From the NCBI RefSeq assembly GCF_901709675.1, contig NC_051091.1:5862967-5926966 (forward strand): a stretch of 64,000 nt of DNA. The letters run 5' to 3'. The DNA is from Syngnathus acus. Its lineage: Eukaryota; Chordata; Actinopteri; Syngnathiformes; Syngnathidae. Below are positions 35,800 through 46,700 of the stretch, piece after piece. Each line of letters begins with the position of its first letter. Positions within the stretch are counted from its first letter, which is position 1. The notes beneath the pieces were generated by a model that was not told the origin of the DNA, ran no database searches, and saw only the letters and a program-made list of their open reading frames with translations. The position numbers and the translations under genes were made by a program.

Positions 35800-36029
35800 C
35801 CTCAATAATATATATCCTGAGCTAATGTATCATACAGACGAAAGCTATCTTTAAATGTGACGCTTAAGTGGATCAACCGATGAACTACCCAAGCGCGACA
35901 AACGAGGGGTACCGATGTAAACACGGCATAGAAAGTTAGCTAAAACGCTCATGAGCTAACTTAAAAATAAGTTTGACTTTCGTCTTCATTCGCACTGAGA
36001 GACATAAAACGCAAAGCGTGGAGCTACTC

Positions 36030-36110
36030 ACGGAACCTCCGTGGAAGGAATCCGATTTACGAACGAACTACAGACATTTTAAAATATAGAACGAGCCGTT
36101 GTTTCCTTCT
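36030..36110 (-). other. cit non-coding first exon (approximate)
   Basis: A GTGAGT donor on the minus strand near 36030 follows a CpG-containing stretch. The ATG exon has an AG acceptor just upstream near 35818. This gives a short untranslated leader exon; its 5' end is estimated from the promoter motifs. Confidence 0.5.
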
Positions 36111-36120
36111 TGGTCGTCAT

Positions 36121-36244
36121 TGCTTCCGGTAAACTTTCAAATTTTGCGCGTTCCCCGCCCATCTCGGGGGTTGTCATTCGATGCGTTGGATTGTGATTGG
36201 TCAATTCTCTGTTTGTGGGCAGTGCTCATATTTTTAACCAATCA
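36121..36244 (-). promoter_or_regulatory. cit promoter: CCAAT boxes, CDE/CHR and ETS motif
   Basis: Reading on the minus strand, a CCAAT box lies at 36196-36200, with another on the opposite strand at 36238-36242. They are followed by CGCGC, four A residues and TTTGAA (36136-36150), the classical CDE-4nt-CHR arrangement. A CCGGAAGC ETS-type site follows (36122-36129). There is no TATA box. CCAAT plus CDE/CHR is the signature of G2/M genes repressed by DREAM and activated by MuvB/FOXM1, which fits the cytokinesis role of citron kinase. Confidence 0.65.
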
Positions 36245-36552
36245 AGTTGTCCTTTCGCCTCGCAGCAAGGAAATGACATTCATTCATAACGATAAAAAGC
36301 ATAACAATGAAACCACTGTGAATTATTATTGTATTATTGAACAGTACCACATTGCAAAAGCTATTTGCCTTTCTATATTCATTCAGTGCACCTAGTTTTC
36401 ATTGTCCTTGTTTTGATAACAACTGTACTTAAACGGTTTTGATTTTATGATTGAAAATGTGGTAATTGCACTTAATTATATTGAAGCGTATACATTCATA
36501 TAATTAAATGCATGCAGAAATGTGCAAAGAATCATAAATTCAGGGAAACAAC

Positions 36553-36558
36553 TTTATT
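36553..36558 (-). terminator. Polyadenylation signal of the beta-crystallin
   Basis: AATAAA on the minus strand about 120 bp after the stop codon. Confidence 0.65.
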
Positions 36559-36677
36559 TGTGATCACAAATTTATGTTTCATCCTTGCAAATGCCAGTAA
36601 TTATAGTCATCGTAATCTCACAGTGGCTTGGGCTTGTCCCAGGAGCTGTAAAGTGGTGCTGAATTTGTGGTCTTAGT

Positions 36678-37745
36678 TTAGGCTTGAGGCTGGGTTTGTG
36701 ATTTGGGGTTTGGAGATGGTTTGGGAATGGGAGTAGGGTTAGGAACAGGATTGGGAGTAGGGTTTGGGTTAGGGTTAGGGTTGGGATTAGGAGTAGGAGT
36801 AGTTGCAATGAAACACCCCCTTTTGTGCCACTGCATGTCCCTCACACGTCGGACAGACTGGATCTGAGGCGCCGTGGCTCCCCAGTCATTCCAGTGCTTA
36901 AAGTCTCCATGTTCAAACACATACTGGCGTCCTCTGTAGCCTGGGTACATGTAGCCCACCCACCTTAAAAGGCAAAGCACAGCAGATTACTGAATAACAG
37001 CTCTCCAACAATTGCAACCATCCAAAGCCAGGAGATTGTATCTTACGTGCCGCTGATGGCCTTAGCACTGGCCACACGATCCTGGAAACCATAAGCCCAC
37101 AGACTGGGAACATCATCGTCATTAATCTCCATCTTCCTGCCCTCAAAGCCTGCGTTCTCAAACAGGTGCAGCTTGTGATCTGCATTGTCCTGGAGAGAAA
37201 GACGTTTGAATTTGCTGTCATTGCAATATTAATGGGCATTATGAATACAGACCACTTTTAGGGGCCTGAAAGAGCTCAGACAAAAGTGACTTTGGCAGTT
37301 GGTCCAAGTGCTCCAACGGGGATACTCCCCCTTCTCCAATACAAACTTCTCTCCCGCAAAACGTGGATGTTCAAAACCAATCCATCTAAAACAGGAGAGA
37401 AAATACGTGACACATATTTGTCCATGTTTTTGTTAGGTGTTTTCAATCTCTCAATGGACACACAGAATCACTCACGGTCCAGATTCCACAATGATGGAGC
37501 CGACTTTCTCCATCTTCTTCAGCACATCTTTACATTCACCAGACAATTCCACTTTCTTTCCACGAAAGTTCTCAAACTCAAAAAGTGACAGCTAGAACAC
37601 AAGTAGTAACAGCAATGACCAAGTCCTTTTCGGGCAAGTCCTGTTTACTCTGTTTGTGTCATTTAGGTACCTTATATGAGGCTCCAGCTCCTCCTTGGCC
37701 CTTCTCTGCAGGGAACTGGTCTGGGTTTCCTGGTTGATCTGTCAT
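36678..37745 (-). CDS. crybb3: Beta-crystallin B (CRYBB3-like) with extended C-terminus
   Basis: Five coding exons: 37671-37745, 37476-37591, 37256-37385, 37047-37189 and 36678-36963. They total 750 nt (249 aa). The first coding exon encodes the N-terminal arm, then one exon per Greek-key motif, the standard beta-crystallin plan. Segments such as [38 protein letters not shown] and [17 protein letters not shown] are closest to mammalian CRYBB3, and KIAA1671 is also the neighbour of CRYBB3 in human. It is a structural lens protein. Oddity: after the usual end ([11 protein letters not shown]) the reading frame runs 43 residues further through a Pro/Asn/Thr repeat encoded by telomere-like DNA. 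The alternative name crybb1-like cannot be excluded. Confidence 0.88.
36716..36802 (-). repeat. Telomere-like (TTAGGG/TTGGGA-type) repeat inside crystallin coding tail
   Basis: The plus strand reads a run of hexamer-like units (GGGTTA, GGGTTG, GGAGTA). The minus strand encodes alternating Pro-Asn, Pro-Thr and related pairs. It is in frame and stop-free until the TAA at 36678-36680. Confidence 0.8.
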
Positions 37746-38278
37746 TTTCCTTAGTTTGGTGCTATAGAATTTAACATTTGATGTATCTCAATATAACTAT
37801 AAAGAAACGGTACAACACTGTTGGTGCCTGATATTTTATATTTGGTACAATGATGGTTGCATTTAGCAATTGCTAAACTAATTTCATTGCCATTATACTG
37901 GAAAATAACAATATTGATTCTATTACGCTTTTGATGGCGAATGTGAATTCAGCTAAACTACAGTAATTTACATTTACATGAGATCCAAACCAAGAACAAT
38001 GGAGTGGAAACAGACAATAATGTTCATTTTTGATTGACATGGGTCAAAGCGGTATGAATTTAACAACACTGTATGCTTACTATTGCTGGTGAAAACAATT
38101 TCCAAGGGCAACATTTTTGATACAGCTTTTGCATTGGATCTCATTAGATAGTGCAAGTCATCTTAGCAGAATAAAAATTACATATTAATACATCCCGTTT
38201 TGAAGCAGGCATTCCAATGCAGGCAAGGAAGTAGAAAAAACAAACTTGATAAGAGTCTTGAACCTCGATTTTTTTCAC

Positions 38279-38385
38279 CTGGATGGCTTGTGTCAGGGCA
38301 GCTTGTACAAGCCAGTCTCGCCGTCTCCCGTTGTTCTTGTCTTTCTTTCTTGTCAGTCTGTCTTAGTGTGAGGGTGTGGAAGCCT
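38279..38385 (-). other. Crystallin non-coding exon 1 (approximate 5' end)
   Basis: A CAG|GTGAAA donor ends this exon at 38279. Its 5' end is placed about 30 bp after the TATA-like box. The splice joins to a TATAG acceptor just upstream of the ATG at 37743-37745. Confidence 0.5.
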
Positions 38386-38410
38386 GGCGAGCCGTTGGTG
38401 GAGGCCAGGG

Positions 38411-38464
38411 GGGTATTTATGGTTTATTTCTGGCCACAGCAGCAAAAAGCCTGTTGATGCAGCA
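38411..38464 (-). promoter_or_regulatory. Crystallin promoter: TATA-like box and MARE
   Basis: CATAAATACC on the minus strand (about 38413-38421) acts as the TATA box. Some 30-50 bp further upstream, TGCTGCATCAACA (38452-38464) matches 10 of 13 positions of the Maf response element TGCTGACTCAGCA. L-Maf/c-Maf sites next to TATA drive lens expression of beta-crystallins in other vertebrates. Confidence 0.55.
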
Positions 38465-38841
38465 AGTCTGTCGCATCCATTGTGTCCATCACACTGCTTC
38501 TCAATAGGCTTGCCCTCTGTCCCTGGCAAAGGCCGCCCGGCTCAGCCAGTGCCGCCATCCCGACCGTGATCCTATGACGGGCACATGCTCTGCCAGCCAA
38601 CCGGGAGAATGAGTCGAGTTGTCTCACTCAGCAATATGAACCCCACCCAGCTAACTTGCTCCACACCTGCCTGCCTCATGGTTGGTTCTTCATCTTGCAC
38701 GCTGTGGCAAGTTTTTACTGAATTGTCATGTGTGTGTTTGGCCGCAATTAACAACATGCACTCAACATATTTGATAGAAAAGCTTTTAATAAATTGCAAC
38801 ACATTGCATATTACAGTAATGACCGGTGGTCTTTTTTTTTT

Positions 38842-38847
38842 TTTATT
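38842..38847 (-). terminator. Candidate poly(A) signal of the KIAA1671-like gene
   Basis: AATAAA on the minus strand, about 860 bp after the stop codon and about 380 bp before the crystallin promoter elements. A second AATAAA lies at 38970-38975. Confidence 0.4.
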
Positions 38848-39702
38848 TAGTAAACAAAGGCACTTCAAAAAATCTCAAGTAGATCGACATATTCACACAG
38901 TGCGGTAGCATAAGAGCATTCCTCCGTTTCCTGCAAGCTCACGATGTTTTCATGAGGTGTTTGGATGAGTTTATTGTATTCTGAAAGGAAGGAAAATGAT
39001 TGTCTGGTTGCTTCTATGTGTAGAAGAAAATAAAGGGTTTACAGACCCATATTGTTTTTAAGTGCAAAGATTTCACCTTAAGATATCTAATTACAAATAA
39101 TTACAAGGGGTGATTTCTATCAACAACACGAGTGATTCTATTTGCCTGCAGCAATGGCATCGGTCCCAGTCAATAGAAGTTGACAACAAAGAAGAACAGA
39201 ATGAAAAAAGAAAAGAAAAAAAAGACTCAATTTATCTCATGCTGACAATCACTAGTTGACTTTGCAGCATTAGGTCAAACATGTACTTGGTATAAAATGA
39301 CACGCAACCTTAGCAAAACATTTGTGACGACTTAGGTATTCCGCCTCAAAAGAATTCTGAATTCCATTGTGTACATATCATATCTGGTTCAAATGTACAA
39401 AATAAGGCACCTAAGTGCAAAATATAGACCCTGGTGAAGTGTTTCTTGGCACAAACATTTGACATGGATGGATTCGGCCCGATTGCACGGTGGTTCCTAC
39501 AGGGAACACAGTCCAGAGAAGATGTTAAATGACCAATGTCCAGATACAATCAAGATTCTAAATCTAATCTGAAGCTGCATATGTTTTGTTGCTTACAAAC
39601 ATTTGATTAATGAAGATGACTGAGATATTCATAGTCCAGGATGACAGCATTTATTTTTTTTTTTACGTTCAATTTAGTCCTCACCTGCCACATGGTACTC
39701 AG

Positions 39703-40695
39703 CTACCATTCCCCTTCATGTTGACTGATACGCTTTTTAGACTTCAGCTCTTTCAGCCAAGTCGGAGGGACCGCACTGAGAGACACACAGAAACATTTTG
39801 TGAGGAAAAAAAAAAAAACCCTCTTCTTTACTCAGCACTAATCTTTTGTTTTCTGCAGCGCTTACCCTCCATCTGTGGCGCCTATGGGTGGAAGTACTCG
39901 TGCAGCTCCAGCAAGCTGGGCGGCGGAGCGGGGAGGGCGGGGAGAGCGAGGCACTTGAGATGGAGATGGCACCACTTCATCATTTGGACTTTCCTTCTCT
40001 TCTTCAGTCTCTTCTCGTCCTTCTGCTCTCTTTTTCATCTGAGCCTGAGGAGGAGCGTTAAGTACAGTCGCATCACACCACGATTATTTATGAAACTAGT
40101 GGTTCACAACATGTGGGTTGGGGCCCAAAAGTGTCCCGTGACGTTTGGGGTCACACAGATAGATAGGAAAAACATTTTGGTTTTCACAGCAGTTCAGATG
40201 TATCCATATTCCCACATATTGTAAAACATACAATATTTGGTGAGCGTCAGGAAACTGACTCGCTTGTGCTCTATAGACAAACACGGTGCAGTTCAGATTT
40301 TGGCTAACAGAGCGGAAATCCGGAAACATACGTTTAAATGAGCTCTCCTTGAACTTACAATGAGGCTTGATGGGCTCACACCAGGAAAGACAGGGACCTT
40401 TCTGGAGACAGACGGAGAAGAGAGTATCCTTTGTTTTGGTTGTTCCTCCTCTGAGTCGGACTCCATTTGCCCGCCTTCTGAAATCAGGAACAAGTTGAGA
40501 CATGTGATGATGATGATGAAGCATGTATGGAAAAAGAGGTTAAGGATGACCTGTGGAGTCACAAGACCGCCAATCCGGAGTCTCTACCACAGATGGTTGC
40601 GAGCGATTTGAACGTGATGGATGCGATCGGGTGCGCCTCTTGCCCAGGTTGACCCTGGATTTCTGTGCACTGGTGTCGAGGAGCGGGGTGGAGCT
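39703..40695 (-). other. Tankyrase-binding-protein-type C-terminal domain exons
   Basis: Four exons (40551-40695, 40359-40477, 39866-40044, 39703-39775), phases 0-1, 1-0, 0-2 and 2-stop, encode the domain shared by TNKS1BP1 and KIAA1671. Conserved blocks are STPLLDTSAQKSRVNLGKRR, KVPVFPGVSPSSLI, AQMKKRAEGREE, ARVLPP and PPTWLKELKSKKRISQ. The last block is only 16 residues and ends at EGEW-stop. Confidence 0.8.
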
Positions 40696-43668
40696 CTATG
40701 CAATGGAAAAACACATTTTGCTTCAATATATGTTGATTAACTCCATGGAGTGGACCGACCAACTGAAGAAAAAAATTAAAGTTGTATCGCAGATGCACCA
40801 CATTATCGCTTTTGCCATGTTATAAGATACAATATTGCCTGTAAAGGATTTTCTAATCGTAATACACAGTGATACACAAAAAAGTTGGTAAGTTAGATTC
40901 CCTTAATAGTTTAAGGTGTGTGAGCAAAGTCATCACTAACCTCAGGGAAAGGAGACAGCAAAAGTTCGGGTGTCTCAACATCGTTAGAGGCCTCAGCGAA
41001 CGAATCAGTGAAAGACTTGGGACTTGGTTGAAAAGCAGTCCTTGGAAATCAGTCAGAAAAAAAACATCAGAGTGCTCCCAAATGAGAACCTTCAAATGAT
41101 TGTTGCAACGCAATCACATACATTGCTGTTCATTTTCAAATCTAAAAGCCAAACGTTTTTCAACTTGTGTTGTGTGCTGCTAACCACTTGGAGCCACTAG
41201 AGGGCGTAAGGAGCTCGAACGTGCAGGGAGTGACTTATGAGCTGCATCAACAGAAATATCTCAGCTTTGAGTTAAAGTTTCTTTGAAAAATAATTTACAA
41301 TAATATTATTAAATTGCCGCTCCCCTAATGAGTTCACATCAAGTTCATTTAAAATGAATGTACCAAACTCTACCTGTCAGTTTTAGGTCTCCATTCATAG
41401 GCTGCTTGCGGCCTGTCTGCCTCCACATCTATCAACGCGTCTGTGTCTTCACCATGTCCAAGTGCTCGATAACTGCTGTCAGGATCCTGAGGGACACACA
41501 GAAAAAAAAAAAATTGAATATGTTTTTTGGATGGATGTTTTGGGACGTTTTTTGTGCCATATTGGTTTCAAATTGTATAGGCAGCAGTCATGGATCAATT
41601 GCTCCATCTGCTTGTGGCTACCCTGTCGTAAAACCCACCAAGCCTGTATTATTCGTATACTGCAAAAACTTGCAGGGGTGTGTAAACTTTTCATAGAACA
41701 CAAACATGAGATGTAGAGAGGTTCTGTCTTAGCATGACTTGAATGCTGTTTTACTGATTTTTGCATGTTTACTAGAAGATGAGAAAGTGAAGAAAAGGTA
41801 AGGAATATCAAATAGTTTTCTCTAAGTGGAACTAAGAAGTGAATTATTATTAAACATCAACAGTGTGTTTGCCGTGCAAATGGCTAGTGACTAGTCAGCT
41901 GTGGAAGGCTCCAGGATCACTCTGGGCAAGATATTTGATTGTTTTGTGTGTGAATTAGTTTCCCTTGCCTACCAGCCATAGAAAAACGCAAAACAAAATG
42001 ACGTCAGCCGTGTTAGTCACGTTCGGATGGTATAATATTGAACAGAAGAAAAAAATAATAATAATGAAATAGGTGTGGAGCAAGAACCGCAGACTACAAG
42101 GGAGACAGGGCCGAGGAGCAGCCAAGCATACGTCTTTTAATGAGCAGCTCGGAGGCGAGGCTGTGCTCACTATAACTGTTTGTCGGCAAACACACACACG
42201 ATACAGAAATCCACATCCTTACGTTCCAATGTGTCGCACCCACATGCTGGAATGTATGTGCACATTCCAAATGAAAGCAACCTGTCATGGGGGACATCCC
42301 AATGTTTTGCTGTGGGATACTGTTACTGAGATACAGTGGGAAAACACCACCTGGCCTCCGTATGATTATGCGCTTCAACCTGTGTCCATTTTTATTACGC
42401 AATGACTATGGGTGTGTCGATCATTGCACTTTGTTCTCACATGCTAAATGTTAGCAAACCAAAATTAAATGCAAAACATTACTCTGACTTTATCATTAAG
42501 GAACTGCCACAAAGCTTCTTCACATCAGAGAGCAACTTGAAAGATTTTAGCTCAATATGCCAGCTCGCAGTTGTTTAGCATTTCATCTACTTTGCCATGA
42601 AGAATAAAGAAAGCCATATTAGTGGCCACAATTTTTACCATCCTTGTGTGACACTATATTGCCACATTGTTACACTTTGTCCGCTGATTTATCTATGACA
42701 CACACAACACCGCAGGGAGGGAAAGGCCACGCATGGAACTGATAAAAGAGCACATCCGGAAGACCTGATCAGATAACAATGTTTTCTTTTCCTGAAACAG
42801 ACTACAACTGCTTCATATTTTCACTAGCATTGGTATGCATTGTGTAGCCAGCATGGAACAATTTCGGATGCACTCATTAAGAACCTGCATCAAAATGGCC
42901 ACGGTCTAAAAAGGTTAGAAAAAACAAATCATCGGTGGCCCAAGACTTAAAGCATCTCTTACAGAGCAGATGTCAGCGGATCTTTGTTGACTTCTGACGG
43001 ACAATTGATGCATTGATATCCTGCTACGGCGGGCAAAACTACGAAGAGGCAAAATTGCTCTCTGAAATCTCTCTTTGGCGCTCGCACTTTTGGTTTCCTT
43101 GTCCTTCTCTGCAGCGCTCCAGACCAACGCCAAAGCCTCTTGATAGGAGCGTCGTACGCTGCCCGCCCAGCCCGCCACATGAAGCTGGGCAGCTGACAGT
43201 TTTCCTCCAAAGTATTGCATGGTCGAAGAGCTCATATAACTTGCTGCCCTGATACTCGCGTCACCACGGCAACTAGGGTGTCTTCATTTTAAGAGCATAA
43301 TCTGTTGTTGAGTCTTCTGTAGAAACAGGCAGTATCATTTGCATTCCACACTGTACTCTGTATCCTTTTGGGAGGGGAAAAAAAAACAAAAAAAAAACAA
43401 GACATCCAAACGCAAGAGTCCAGGTCAGGTCATCCCCTTATCTTATACAATCTATGCTTTGAAAGGGAGATTACAAAAAGTAATGAAAGTCTCGGGTTAT
43501 AATGTTGTTTAGTTTACTGTTTGAAGCAGGTCTTCTCTCAAGGGAGCACGCTTCACCAGCAATCCTCTTGGAATGTGACACTTGGAGCAAATGGGAGCTC
43601 TAGATCGGTCAGGGCACATGTGAACTTTCCTGTCCGCAGCGAAGCCTATCCTCTTTGGTGTGTCGTGA

Positions 43669-43700
<32 letters not shown>

Positions 43701-46700
43701 CAGACTCAAAGCAGAAGAGAGAGATGGATAGACAGCACGTAGGTTGACCATGTTTGGTCATAATGACACGCTAGCCTTTCAGCCAGATCCAAATGAGGAC
43801 ATGATGACCACACTTGCCTATCTGTCTGTCTGTCTTTATATGTCAGTAGCCTGAAAGAATGTACAGTACCCACTCAACTGTACACCTTGTGTTTTGCTCA
43901 TTACAACTTGTTATATCTTTTCTTGGTTCACTTCAACACAGTCAGGACATAACAGGCAATTTAGTCTTCAACTACAAAACGCGAGACATTCTTAAAAGTG
44001 TGAGAGGCAAAGATTTCGTTTTAGGAGCAGCATTGCCCCCTAGTGGAGCAAACATGGTTGGGGGTCCCTATGTGTATAAGGTAGACGCCCTAACAGGGGT
44101 GTCAAACTCTCGCCCGCGGGGCAAATCTGGCCCACAGTGTAATTATATATGGCCCGCCAAGACAAATTCTGCGTCGACTTTATGTGTCAATACTAAAATG
44201 ACAAATTGTCTTCACTAATGATGTTGCTACCAAGTTTTATTACCATTCATCTTTTTAAAAAGATTTGACTCGTCTCTGATTTCAAAACTACTCAGTTTGT
44301 AGAGTACATTTATTTGGGTTGACAGTCATAATGGCCCTCCGAAGAAAACTATGACTATGATGCTGCCTGCAATAAAAATGAGTTTGACACCCCTGCTCTA
44401 CCGCATCTACAAATGTGTCGACCCGCATCAAATGTGAATGCAACATGTGCAGTGCTATCTGATAATAGCTGACTGCATATATGGGTTAGGGCTTGTTTGC
44501 TAAAGCATGCAAACAGGACCGAGGGAGTATCACGATGACGCACACGCAGAGTACATAGTGTATAACCGCAGAGAACAGTGCAGCACAGCCCACAGTTTTC
44601 TCGGCAAAAACAAATGCATGTTCAAACAGGCAGGTGAGCTGATCTGTCCCTGCTTGCTTTGAACTTTCAATAGATCTGATTTCACGTCTATGAATATTGT
44701 GTTGACGGGAGTTAAATCTCTCGCAGGCTTAAAGGCTTGTGTTTATGGAGAGATATGTTCTTATGGATTGTATAGACTGCACATAAAACTGTGTGCGAAC
44801 ATACGTATATTGTTGTTATACATAAGAAAAACCCTCAACACTTTGTAGCGGGCAACAGTTAGGAACGGTTCAGAAAAGTTGACAGAGACATTTTAAAGAA
44901 ACATGGGAACTGTTTTGAATTATGGGGGAAAAATATTTCTCCTTTTAAGAAGAACCTGTTGTTCCAGAGCGCCCCCTACAGACAGGAGGAGTACAATGCT
45001 TTTAAGCCACTGTGGTGACTACGGATAGCAATTCATTGCTAACAATATTGTTGACTACAAAATTCAAAGATCTGATTTTGCATGGCAATAACAGCGATGG
45101 CAGTGAGTGTCTTAAAATGACAATTGCTTGAACAAAATCTTTACCGAGGGAGAGCAGTGGCGCAACAGCTACAAAAAAAAGTTCCAAACCCACTTCCTTT
45201 AAGATGTCTAAGTCTAAACCACACAGATGCAGACCATAACTTTAAAGTAAACCAGGTGGAGAATAACAAATGATCTGAATTTTCTTTTCTATTTATTTGA
45301 AAAGAAATGTCCGCAGAGACAGACCATATGATCCTGATCATCATGATGATCATTAACTACCATGAGAAATGGCGAGTAGATTACGGGCTGGTGCGGTTTT
45401 ATTCGTCACGATCACATTCACACCCAAACAAAACATAACAGGTTTTTCTTTAGGACACGGTGCAACCAGGCGAAGCGAGTATAACAAGATTTTTTAATGT
45501 CTACGACAGCTAGGTGTCTATAAAAGCGCTGAAATATTTATGATCATTTCTGCGTTTTTACCTCACTTGCATAACGTCTTCATCTGCTCTAATACGTCTT
45601 TCTTGAGTTTTTTTAATTTTATTTTTAAAAGTGTTCAGAATTCCCTCAACCTGGCGTTGGGCGATGTTCTATTTGTGGCAAACGCACTTTTTGGAATCAT
45701 GGGTGGAAAGCTTAACCTCGGTTTTATCCGACCATATTATAAACAAAGTTAGAATTGAATTTGAATTTACCTCATGCCTGTAATATCTGCCTCCGATCTG
45801 TGGTAACTCTTGCTCTTGTTCTTGAGACTCCTCTTCTGGCTCTCGGTGGTCCTCCTCCGCCTCCGGAAAGGCCAAGGTTGATTTTGGCTCAACCCGCCCT
45901 TCGACCCTCACTCTGTCTCGTATATCTCTCTCCCGAGCGCCGACGTTGCGCGACATCAGAATGTCCACTGTTGTGTCCCGCGTGTTAACGTCCACTTTAG
46001 GCTGTGAGCCCCATCGAGTTGGCTTGACTGAAAAATCATCAAAATGTCCGACGTCCACCGCAGGCTTCGTCCCAACGACCGAGAAGTTGTCATAAACCAT
46101 GCCGGTAGTCGGAGGCAAATATTTAGGGTCGTTGTCATCGACGCCTTGCTGCCACCTTCTCTCTTCTTCCCCCCTCATCCTCTCCAGGTCTCCCTTTTGT
46201 TGCATTTTCATCTCCATCTTGCGTCGCGTCCTCGACTGCTCCTCCTTCAGGGCTTGTGCCACCCTCGATTCCTCTTTCCTGTGCTCCCATTCCTCACGTC
46301 TCTGTCGCTCCTCTTCTTCCATCTGGAGCCTGAGCCTTTCCATCTCCTCCCTCCTGCTCACGTCCTCCTTCAGTCTTTCCCTCTCCAATTCCTCCCTTCT
46401 CAGCCTCTCATTTTCTTCCACCTTCAACTTGAGTCTTTCAATCTCTTCCCTTCTTCGCTGCTCGTCCCTCAGTCTTTCCCTCTCCAATTCCTCCCTTCTC
46501 TGTCTCTCCTCCTCTTCCCTCCTTACCCTCAATCTTTCTATCTCCTCCCTCCTCCTCTCCTTTTCCCTGAGAATCTCCCTCTCCAACTCTTCGCTTCTGA
46601 GTCTCTCCTCCTCTTCCATCTTCAGCCGCAATTGTTCTCTCTCTTCCCTCCGTTTCTCCTCTTCCCTCAGTCTTTCCCTCTCCAGGTCCTCCATTCTCTG

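Larger units (their letters stand above)
41487..45770 (-). other. 4.3-kb intron of the KIAA1671-like gene
   Basis: This intron separates the giant repeat exon from the C-terminal exons. It holds a candidate alternative first exon with an X-box (42963-43273), a MITE (44094-44395), a CTCF core motif (44035-44046) and a G-run microsatellite (43671-43700). I see no other coding exon. Confidence 0.6.

Noticed and set aside
36678-37745. Naming the crystallin crybb1
   Set aside because: Segments such as DHKLHLFEN and [15 protein letters not shown], plus the KIAA1671 neighbour, fit CRYBB3 better; crybb1-like remains possible.
39610-40224. 204-codon plus-strand open frame
   Set aside because: It overlaps the spliced C-terminal exons of the KIAA1671-like gene in antisense; those exons have matching phases and a recognised domain.
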